Shown here in pieces: positions 33,137-42,395 of a DNA stretch of 64,000 nucleotides (positions are counted from its first letter, which is position 1; every line of letters begins with the position of its first letter). Under the pieces are notes generated by a model. The model did not search any database. It was not told the origin of the DNA and saw nothing but the letters and a program-made list of their open reading frames with translations. A program made the translations under genes and the position numbers. Location of the stretch: the NCBI GenBank assembly GCA_006384855.1, contig VCJN01002089.1, positions 244,717 through 308,716 of the forward strand, given 5' to 3'. This stretch comes from Tetraselmis striata (Eukaryota; Chlorophyta; Chlorodendrophyceae; Chlorodendrales; Chlorodendraceae).

Positions 33137-36100
33137 GCGGGCGGCCTTGCTGCGACATAATGATGTTATCCACCTTTGCATTTTTATGGCTTGCTAAATA
33201 TGTCGCCATCGCGTGTTCGACCCCCCCCCCCCCCCGACTGCTAGCTGCACGAGCGACGCACCCCCTCGCCTTGCTGTCGGCGAGTCGCAACCGGCCTCAA
33301 AAGAAGCGACGTCAGTCTGAAGGTGGGCGGCCTTGCTGCGATGTAAGGCTATGCTGGGTTTTTTTAGTTTCCGACTTGCTGATTATGTAGACGCCATCGC
33401 ACATTCGACCCATACCTCCCGACTGCAAAATCTGGCACGAGCGACGCACCCGCTGCCCCCGCTGCAAAAGGCCCGAACGACCCTCACAGTTTGCTCACAG
33501 TTGCGGCAATCCTTTGGTGACGCCTGTGCAGGCCGGGAGAAGCAAAAAGGGGGGAAAGGCAAGGGCAAACGCGGGCAGGGTGGTGCTGGCTCCAAGCGCG
33601 GCCGTGAGGAGCGATCCCGCCGCCGATTATTGCCACTCCCGTCACTTCCTCTTCACCCACCTCCCCCGGAGCACCGCACAAGACCGTCCCATCCGCTGCA
33701 GTCAAGCCGCCGCGGTCCTGGTCCATCGTTCCCCAGGACGTGAGGAAGAGGGCGGAGCGCAGGATCGGCAGCGCTACTATGGGGTGGGCACCGCTGAAGT
33801 GGTGCCGGGCGCAGCGGAGCCTGAGACCCTGGTGATGTATGCAAAAGTGCCCGCCATAGATAAAGGTGGCTGCACTGCCGGCACCTTCTGGACTCGTCGC
33901 AGTCGCAGGAAACCCCATTGTCGCCCGCAGAAACGCACTTCAGTCGACAACAAACTCTGTGGACGGCTTGCAAGAAGCGACAAGGTTGGGGCAGCAATCC
34001 TCGCCTACTGTTGGTATACGCGACAATGCGCGCCTGGGTGACATGGTACTCAGAGTGGCAGTCGTGTTGTATGGCAGTCGTGTTGACGCACCCCCTCGCG
34101 TGCGTGCTGCCGAGCCGCAGCCGGCCTCGACAAGGGCGACGAGAGTCGTCAAGGTGGGTTGGCCCCGTTGCACGTGTTGCCATTGCGCACCTATTACTTT
34201 TACGGCTCGCTAATAGAGTCGAAATCGCACGTTGGCCCTGCATACCCCGAGCGCAGAGGCTTGCCCGAGCGACGCACCCCCTCGAAGCGCTGCTCCCGAG
34301 TCGCAGCCGGCCTCGACAGGGGCGCCTCATGTCGCCAAGGTGGGTTGGACCCGCTGCACCTTTGTTGCCGTTGCGCACTTGTTACTTTTACGGCATGCTA
34401 ATTGAGTCGCCATCGCACGTTGGCCCCCGCAGACCCCAAGCGCAAAAGCTGGCCCGAGCGACGAACCCCCTCGCGGCGCTGCTCCTAACCCGCATGCCAA
34501 ACGCTCTCGTCGCGTGGCGGCCCTGGCCATTGGACCTAGCTGGGCCGATACGCAGTAAGTGGCGGGTCAGGGGCAGGGCCCGCCAGTGGCAGACATGTCG
34601 CCGAGTTTGGCGGCTGCCGCTGGCGATGCGGCTGAGGGCTTGCCTACGCCTAGCGATAGCCACGCGGGGGAGAGCGGCGGGCAGGGAGCCGGCGCGTCGG
34701 CAGCCACACTCTCTGGACTGGCGCTAGCATTAGGCGGTGGTGAGGGCGTGCCGGATGCCAGCGGCTCGGAGGCTAAAGGCGCGACAACCACCATGCCCAT
34801 TGTAAGAGATGCGGAAAAGGCGGGATGGAGGGCAGGGTGGAGAGGGGGGGGGGGGTTGGCCGTGCTGCGATATAATGTTGTGGTGCACCTTTGTATTTTT
34901 ATACGGCTTGCTAATTATGTCGCCATTACACGTTCGACTGACAGCCCCCGACTCCAAAAACTAGCACGAGCAACGCACACTCCCTGCCCCCGCTGCCGAC
35001 GAGTTGCAGCCGGCCTGAATAGAAGCAACGTCAGTCGCCAAGGTGGGCGGCCGTGCTGCGATGTAAGGTTATCCTGGGCTTCTGTTGTTTTCGGCTTGCT
35101 AATTATGTCGCCATCGCACGTTCGACCCAACAGCCCCCAATTGCAAAAGCTGGCACGAGCGACGCACCCCCTTGCCTTGCTGCCGACGAGTCGCAGCCGG
35201 CCTCAAATGAAGCGACGCTAGTCGCCAAGGTGGGCGGCCTTGCTGTGATGTAAGGCTATGGGTTATGGGCTCATGTAGTTTCCGGCTTGCTAATTATTAT
35301 GCCGCCATCGCACGTTCCACCCACAGCCACCGAGCGACGCACCCCCTCGCCTTGCTGCCGACTAGTCGCCGCCGGCTCGCAAGAGGCGCCGGGAGTCGCC
35401 AAGGTGGGTGACCTTACTGCGATGCTGTAAGGCTATGCTAGGTTGTTTTAGTTAGTTTCCGACTTGCTAATTATGTCGCCATCGCACGTTCGTCCGACAG
35501 CCCCCGAGTGCAAAAGCTGGCACGAGCGACGCACCACCTGGCCTAGCTACCGACGAGTCGCAGCCGGCTTGCAAGAGGCGCCGCGAGTCGCCAAGGTGGG
35601 CGGCCTTTCTGCGAGGTAAGGCTATGCTGGTCTGTTTCAGTTTTCGGCTTGCTATTGATAATGTCGCCATCGCACATTCGACCCACAGCCCCGAGTGCAA
35701 AAGCTTGCACAAGCGACGCATCTCCTCGCCCCCGCCAACGAGTCGCAGCCGCCCTCAAAAGAAGCGACGCACGTCGCCAAGGTGGTCGGCCTTGCTGCGA
35801 CATAATGTTGTTGTCCACCTTTTGCATTTTTATGGCTTGCTAATTATGTCGCCATCGCACGTTCGACCCACAGCCCCCGAGCGACGCACCCCCTCGCCTT
35901 GCTGCCGACGAGTCGCAGCCGGCCTCAAATGAAGCGACGCTAGTCGCCAAGGTGGACGGCCTTGCTGTGATGTGAGGCTATGGGATATAGGCTCCTGTAG
36001 TTTCCGGCTTGCTAATTTTGTCGCCATCGCACGTTCCACCCACAGCCACCGAGCGACGCACCCCCTCGCCTTGCTGCCGACGAGTCGCAGCCGGCTCGCA

Positions 36101-36720
36101 AGAGGCGCCGGGAGTCGCCAAGGTGGGTGACCTTACTGCGATGATGTAAGGCTATGCTAGGTTGTTTCAGTTAGTTTCCGACTTGCTAATTATGTCGCCA
36201 TCGCACGTTCGTCCGACAGCCCCCGAGTGCAAAAGCTGGCACGAGCGACGCACCACCTCGCCTTGCTACCGACGAGTCGCAGCCGGCTTGCAAGAGGCGC
36301 CGCGAGTCGCCAAGGTGGGCGGCCTTTCTGCGAGGTAAGGCTATGCTGGGCTGTTTCAGTTTTCGGCTTGCTAATTATAATGTCGCCATCGCACATTCGA
36401 CCCACAGCCCCCGAGTGCAAAAGCTGGCACAAGCGACGCATCTCCTCGCCCCCGCCAACGAGTCGCAGCCGCCCTCAAAAGAAGCGACACACGTCGCCAA
36501 GGTGGTCGGCCTTGCTGCGACATAATGTTGTTGTCCACCTTTGCATTTTTATGGCTTGCTACTATGTCGCCATCGCGCGTTCAACCTACCCACATCCCCC
36601 CGACTGCTAGCTGCACGAGCGACGTACCCCCTCGCCTTGCTGCCGCATAGTCGCAACCGGCCTCAAAAGAAGCGAAGCCAATCGCAAGGTGGGCGGCCTT
36701 GCTGCAATGTATCCGTTGGT
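32430..36720 (+). repeat. Tandem array of about 19 exon-intron-like units (about 180 bp)
   Basis: Each unit contains CTTGCTAATTATGTCGCCAT, CGTTCGACCCACAG, then a segment like CCCCCGAGTGCAAAAGCTGG ... GTCGCCAAG and GTGGGCGGCCTTGCTGCGAT. Unit starts fall near 32450, 32640, 32820, 33000, 33190, 33375, 34210, 34395, 34905, 35095, 35285, 35465, 35647, 35836, 36007, 36182, 36367 and 36556. Higher-order duplications exist: 31990-32510 with 34480-35000, and 35280-35830 with 36000-36540. Units after 33.1 kb carry indels that break the exon frame more often than the early ones. Confidence 0.88.
33480..34160 (+). other. Non-repeat interruption of the tandem array, coding-like
   Basis: This contains a basic stretch AGREKQKGGKGKGKRGQGG (about 33530-33590) and, in another frame, a segment open from about 33866 that runs into an array cassette ending at 34157 (VDAPPRVRAAEPQPAS, then VVK before GTGGGTTGG). 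It could be a longer exon fused to a repeat cassette, or an inserted retroelement gag piece. No family was assigned. Confidence 0.3.
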
Positions 36721-37290
36721 TCAACCGCAGGTGACTGCTACCTGCACGCGGAAATTGTTTGAGGAGGGGCAGCATACCTTTGTAGCCGCCGAGGCATACA
36801 AGAACCGCCAATTAGTAGAGAGTCCTGAGATTACCGACTTGACCGCTTTGTAGTCGGCATATTCAGTGTGGCCGTCTTCGGCAGGAAGCCAGTGATCGAT
36901 ATGGTGTGGTTGTACCTCAGCCCCAGCCGGGGTGGGCCGTGTGGCCCCTGCAACTGCCGTGTCGGAACGCTTAGCGCTGCCTTGCATACCGGGGCTGCAT
37001 GCGGCACCCTCTTCAGACGCCACTACTTCGGCCAAAGACGCAGGGGGGCGCTGGCCACCCCCCCTTAACGACTCTTCCAAGGTCGCAACATCACGCAAGG
37101 CTGCCCCACGCGAGGAGACGGGCATACCCGACGGCAGACCCGATACAACTTGTTGCCATCTCGAGAACTTCCCTACTCAACATTCCCTCATGATCTTGAA
37201 TGAGTTCCCGCACCTCCCCAAGTGCAGCGCGAAGTTCGTGTATAGCCCGCAAGGGGGAACCCATACTGACCCCGCAGCCCTACTTCCTAC
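36720..37290 (-). pseudogene. Retroelement gag-like remnant
   Basis: From about 37290 downward the minus strand reads HELRAALGEVRELIQDHEG and SREVLEMATSCIGSAVGYA, an amphipathic helical domain. A frameshift near 37105 leads into a second open part (ATLEESLRGGG ... LPAEDGHTEYADYKAVKSVI ... LYASAATKVCC) ending at 36721, exactly where the tandem array stops. Its position beside the DIRS-like reverse transcriptase, on the same strand, suggests a retroelement ORF1, but this is inference. Confidence 0.4.
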
Positions 37291-37480
37291 TTGTTTCAGC
37301 GAGAACTGTTAGACATGTGTGGGAGGCGGAGAACTGCCTCGACTTCGCGGCAACCTACCTACCTACCTACCTTCGGAGAACCTGCCTCGACCCGCCGCCT
37401 TTGCCTCGTTCCGCCGCCACCAAGTGATCATGTACTTTGTGCCAGTACACGCGAACCCTAAAAACCTGCACAGGGTTTAA

Positions 37481-37548
37481 AGCTAGTAAATTGTCCCATT
37501 TTCAGTGAGTCATAAGTGAATTATAGTGGCCTCTACCGTTTACGCTAT
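37481..37548. repeat. 68-bp inverted repeat, right arm
   Basis: Reverse complement of 31427-31494. Between here and 37890 there are only homopolymer tracts, with poly-G at about 37710-37762 broken by a single C. Confidence 0.8.
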
Positions 37549-37728
37549 AATCTTGTCCCATTCCCGTGATGCTGCCGCTGCCAAAAACAAGGATAGATTC
37601 GGCATGCATTATCCTCGGACTCATGCATCGTGCACACGAAATTTTCACGATATATGAAACACTCTCCCAATTTTCGGCGGTAATAAGAATCCTGCTTCAA
37701 GGGAAGGGCCGGGGGGGGGGGGGGGGGG

Positions 37729-37764
<36 letters not shown>

Positions 37765-37889
37765 GTGTGGTTTGCCGAAAAGGCACTTTGGCTTGGGTTA
37801 CTGTATTTTCTAAGTCATGAGCATGTTGGCAGGCCGCGAGAACAGAAAGCACGAAGTGAGGGAGGGAGGGTGGGACAGCATAAGAATGC

Positions 37890-38215
37890 TACATGGTAGG
37901 CGGGGCGCGAAGATGGAAGATGGGGACAGCAGATAGCCCGCTAGCTTTTATATTAAGAATTTTATCTTGATTGCGGTCGACTCGCAGCGTGGTGCTGGAG
38001 TTGATCTTGCTTGTTTGTACGGCAGTTTTCTTCCCATGCAGAATTCGGGTGTTTTGAAGCATACCGGTACGCGGACTATCTTGCTTTGAGTATGATGTTT
38101 TAGCTGCGAGCAACGCATGCGTGCCGCATTTGCAACGCGTACGCAGCAGGCGAGCGCGCGCAGCGGTCGCCATGCGGAAAAGGAAAGCCCAACTATTGGT
38201 AGTCAACATTTCAAA
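37890..38215. repeat. Direct repeat A flanking the DIRS-like element
   Basis: Starts GGTAGGCGGGGCGCGAAGATG and runs through TTTTGAAGCATACCGGTACG to GGCGGAAAAGGAAA-type text. It recurs in the same orientation as copy B at 40350-40519, which is split by E2 and continues at 53085-53210. The A and B copies bracket the reverse transcriptase region like terminal or split direct repeats. Confidence 0.8.
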
Positions 38216-38248
38216 GAAGGGGGGGGGGGGCTGTGTGGTTTGCCGAGC

Positions 38249-39870
38249 CTAATCTTGGGGCACGACGCACCGGAACCCGCGCGCCTCGGTGGTCTCGTAG
38301 AGGACGCCCCACCCGTAGCCTGACCTGTCGACGTGCAAGTAGGCCGTCTCCACGGGCTTGTAGATGGAGCCACCATTGTTGTGATTGGGGATCGCCGCCC
38401 ACCACTCGAAGTCGCGTCGAAGCTGGGGCGTCATCTTGACGCGCCCACTCCATGAGTCCTTCGTGCGGAGCACGTCGTGCAGCTCGCGCAGGTAGAACCG
38501 CGCCGGCTTGATGGTGAGCAATAGGAACTGAGCACGTCCTGCCAGGGACGCGAGCTCTCGCACCGGCAACCGTTGGCGGTCTCGCTTAGCCCGGCGGATT
38601 AGGCCGATGGCTGTAGTAGCGAGTGACTCGAGTTTTCGAGGGGGGGCTCGAATCGTACCGCTTCGTGAGTCGATATCCAAACCGAAGTGCTCCAGCCGTT
38701 GTACTAAGTTCTATACTCTACACTACTATACTATGTACTGCTGGAGCCGACGAGGGAGCAAAGAACTGGCGACTGAGGCGAACGAGAACGAGCGAGTACA
38801 CGCCAAGCAAGCGAAGTGCGAGTACAAACAAAGGCGAAGTATTGGTACGAGGACGACGAGGCGTCAGTACGAGCGACTACAAGGCGACTAATAGTGCAGG
38901 ACAGTATTACGACTACCCGCCGGGTACGAGTAACATGTGCGTACTCCCACTGGCCCTTGTCGGGGTGTCGGCTGAGACCTTGCCGCCCGAGCAAGGAAGT
39001 GAGGTGGTCGCGTATAGTGTAGGCTTGCGCCCGGCTGGACGCAAAAAATAGGAAGTCGTCCATGTAGGGGAGCATGCGGCACCCGCGGAAGTGGCTGCGC
39101 AGCGCTTGGCGTCGTCCCATGCTCAATTTGGCGCGACGCACTCCTTGGGAGGTCACCGCAAAGTCGAGGCGTCGTAGATGGCGGTTGAACGCCGCTGTGA
39201 GCGAGCAAAAGTAGTAGGGGCTCAGGCTCCACCCTATGGGGAGCCCCGCCAGCTGATAGAGCTTGCCTCGGTAGTTGACAATGAAGTTGTCTCGGTCTTA
39301 GCGATGCTTTTCGGGAGCGATGCCGAGCGTAGAAGCCGTCGTGTCTGTCCATGAAGAGCATGTAGTCGCCGGGCTGAGCCAGCACGTGACGAAGCCGCGT
39401 GAGAGTCTCGAAACTCACGGTTCGCTCCTCGCAGTACCGGTTGAGGGGTCGTAGATCGATGATGAGCCGCCATTTATTGACGCTTGGCTTGGGTACGAGG
39501 AACAACCGAGAAATCCACCGCGAGCAGTGGCCTTCTTCCCATGCTCCGCTAGCCAGAAAGCGGGCTAGCTCGTCGTCCATGAAGCGTAGTTGGTCGGGAG
39601 TCGCGTCCTCTATCGAGACCCCTTAATTGAAGGGGGCAGGCGGCCCGTTCTTGAACCGGATGCGCACGCCGTTGCGGATCATGTCGACGACCCGTCGGCC
39701 AGCACCGATGTCCGCCCAGGCGGCCTGCCAGTTGCGTCACACTCGGTGGCACATGTAGTCCAACTCGGGGGGAGCACGAGTCGGCACGCAAACTGGGGTC
39801 CACAGGGCGACGCGCGTGGCCTGTACATACGGGTTCGTCCTCGCTCGGGAGCGACATCGGCCGCTCTAGG
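38249..39870 (-). pseudogene. DIRS/PAT-like retroelement reverse transcriptase and RNase H
   Basis: In minus-strand order: a lead-in RNGVRIRFKNG (about 39640-39680), MDDELARFLASGAWEEG (39580), WRLIIDLRPLNRYC, the motif A region MDRHDGFYA, then after a frameshift LPIGWSLSPYYFC and the catalytic MLPYMDDFLFF (about 39050-39075). The RNase H-like part is at 38680-38249, with LASLAGRAQFLLLTIKPARF, ELHDVL and the HVDRSGYGWGVLYE Asp. This text (RPLNxYC, SLSPYYFC, AGRAQF, HVDxSGYGWG) is that of the DIRS-order elements of green algae (Toc3/Kangaroo relatives, family knowledge). At least two frameshifts and a stop near 39625 make it a pseudogene. No tyrosine recombinase was found. Confidence 0.75.
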
Positions 39871-39879
39871 TTGCGTGCT

Positions 39880-40349
39880 AGTTGCGCGCCACGGCAGGAG
39901 CAACCGATCGGAGGGAGCAGCCCATTCGGTCACGATAGTCGTGTCGGCCATCGGCCGGACACGGAATCGTAGCTAGTCCCGAGGTAGATGTTTAGATCGG
40001 CCAGCTAGGTCGAGGCGCCGAGCATTTGGCGCCAAGATGGAGCGCGCCATTGTGAGGTCGCGCTGATGGACCACCAGTACCACCAACCCGCGCAGCCGGC
40101 GCGGTTGGATTGGGGGCTCGTTTGAGAAGTGGGGGCGCGGTGTTTTACCCCTTGCCTATCGAAGGTGCGATTCTAAGTCGTCCGTTGTCAGCAGATCGGC
40201 AAAAACCGGCTAGTCGCACCCAAGAAGACGGTACCGGTGGTAGTCGGGGGACATCGGATCTTCACAAGCGGTTCGGATGTGCGGGAGTAGCCAAGCAAAG
40301 CGTCTTACTTGCACTGGATGAACCCGCGAGCAGCGACGCGTTCCGCCAC
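39880..40349. other. DIRS-like element 5' remainder, no ORF
   Basis: GC-rich sequence between the reverse transcriptase lead-in and repeat B. No intact frame or motif was identified. Confidence 0.4.
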
Positions 40350-40519
40350 ATGGTAGGCGGGGCGCGAAGATGGAGGATGGGGATAGTAGATAGCCCGCTA
40401 CCTTGATTGCGATCGACTCGCAGCGTGGTGTTGGAGTTGGATGTGCTCGTCTGTACGGCCGTTTTCTTCCCAGGCAGATTTCGGGTGTTTTGAAGCATAC
40501 CGGTACGCGGACTATCTAT
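40350..40519. repeat. Direct repeat B, left part, interrupted by E2
   Basis: Matches 37895-38080 and stops at ACTATCTAT, where E2 begins. The sequence resumes at 53085 (CGTGCTTTAAGTGCGATGTT), corresponding to TTGCTTTGAGTATGATGTT in copy A. Confidence 0.85.
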
Positions 40520-40744
40520 TGTGAGGATATATCCTATACCCTCACTAACCCTAATCAACAGTAGCACACATTAAGGCGCGTAGCGCGCGCAACACTCGTA
40601 GCGGCTGCGCCCGCGCCCTGTCGGCCGCCCGGCGCCTGCTGATATATCAGCACGGCGCCCTGCCGGAACTGTAATCAGAATACATTCACCCTCACACCCT
40701 CGGAGTAGCACAGACTCCTGCCACCATAAGAGCATCCCCTCACA
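40520..40744 (+). repeat. E2 left LTR
   Basis: 225 bp, near-identical to 52855-53079. Differences include ATATCCTAT versus TTTCATAT near the start. Contains the palindrome GGCGCGTAGCGCGC and a GCTGATATATCAGC hairpin-like site. Confidence 0.93.
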
Positions 40745-41581
40745 TTTGGTGCTTCTACCTACTCCTTCGCTCTCTCGCGAGCCTTACGTAGTCATACGGT
40801 AGCTTCCTGTTGTACCACACCTGCGGGCGTCGAAGATTATTCCGCCGCAAACGTAGTCGGCAGTTACCCCGCCGAGAACTATCATAGGCGATTACCCCGC
40901 CGCAAACCGATTCGCGACTGCTCTTCCAAGAAGCAGCGATGTATACCATAACTCGTCCTTCTCGCGGACTCCACTCCATTGTAACTCCACCTTTCCGTCC
41001 GACAGCCAAATACAATATGCATGCCTGCAGCGTTAGCGCCAACTGAGAGCTTCCTCTGGACACCTGCGGACTACCGGAACTCGGAGATTACCCCGGCGCT
41101 ACTCGTCCTGTGGAATCTGAAGCGCCGTTTCACTATTACCGTATGAGCCAAATCGAGATCTCTCACCTATCAGCTAACTCCCACCCTGACACTCACCCTA
41201 TCATTCTTTGACAGCAAACAATCATATATAATAGCAGATCAGCACAACCATACATTGTTGCGTCGCAAAACTACAAAGCAAACCATATTGAGCCCGCTGC
41301 GGCTCTCAACTGAACCATATTCAGCAGGTTAAATCCTGCCTGTGATTACTATATTCTGAACGATATCTGCCAAGAATGGCAGCTGCGGACGAAACGATAA
41401 ATGGCCGCCCGAGGGGGCTGATAATGATATTCCTGCAACGAGCAGGGAGGACCACCCGCCAACATATGTCACTGTAATTGTGCACGATACACCCGCCGAC
41501 AATATTGATAAGCAGCTGAATGTGCTTGTCCTACCATATTCTCAGCAGGCTAGTCGCTTTTACTGGCTGCCATATGCTCGG

Positions 41582-42052
41582 ATGAACCCACAGAGCACAG
41601 AAATGTTGACAGCAATTGATGATATATGCTTGCAACTGTTGAATCTTAGAGTGGTTGAAAGCCACTTACGTCCTGTTGCTAATGCCCTCATCGACACCAC
41701 GAACCTGAACATATTGCGACGAAACATGGACCTTCGTCCATGGCCTGAGAAATTTTATCATACTGTATATGCCTTGTATTTACCATCCAGCTTGTTTTAC
41801 AGGTTGGTACCCAGAAGGGCCGACACAAATTATCCAACTGTAGTGTCGACTCGCGTGCCGGACTTGACGACCACAACACGTTATCATATATCATGGCGAA
41901 AACTGTATCACACCATATTCAAGTATTACGATAATGAGATTTACTTTAATGGCGTGATGCACGAGAAACTCGACCCGCTCGTCGAGAGCTGCCAGCCATA
42001 TTTCCACAGTATCGACCACTTTTTTTACTGTAATTATATGCCTTTTCTTTAA
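41582..42052 (+). CDS. E2 ORF0, unknown accessory protein
   Basis: An open frame upstream of gag runs to TAA at 42052. The first ATG in it is 41582 (MNPQSTEMLT), giving about 156 residues, though the frame is open from about 41440. Text includes DDICLQLLNLRVVESHLRPV and FYRLVPRRADTNYP. No domain was recognised. E1 has no counterpart between its leader and gag, so it was either gained by E2 or lost from E1. An extra ORF before gag is uncommon in Ty3/gypsy elements. Confidence 0.5.
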   Translation: MNPQSTEMLTAIDDICLQLLNLRVVESHLRPVANALIDTTNLNILRRNMDLRPWPEKFYHTVYALYLPSSLFYRLVPRRADTNYPTVVSTRVPDLTTTTRYHISWRKLYHTIFKYYDNEIYFNGVMHEKLDPLVESCQPYFHSIDHFFYCNYMPFL

Positions 42053-42395
42053 ACTGTTTTTACAGCCTATTGAAAGCACCTGCTAGAAAGGCAGGCACTA
42101 CTATAATCAAACTTACCATAGTCCTCAAAAGCAATGATTGCCTGAGGTGTCGCTGATGACCAGAACCTGGTTTAATAACTATATGATGAATTATGATAAT
42201 GCAGGCCAAAATAATATGTCAGAGGAGGAGGAGATAATCTCCAACCCTCCCGCTTCTCATCATACTCAAGAGGCTGCTGGACCACAGTCTCACACGCATA
42301 AAGATACTTCGATGCATGCTGCTTCATAACGGAGTCAGCAGAGCTCTGGCTCTGGCACCAGGAAACAACAGATGCAAACCGTATAAATTGACGAT

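Noticed and set aside
32422..36610. Long Arg/Ser-rich ORFs on both strands of the exon-like array
   Set aside because: They read through the proposed introns in frames other than the one kept open at cassette ends, and they arise from the repeat.
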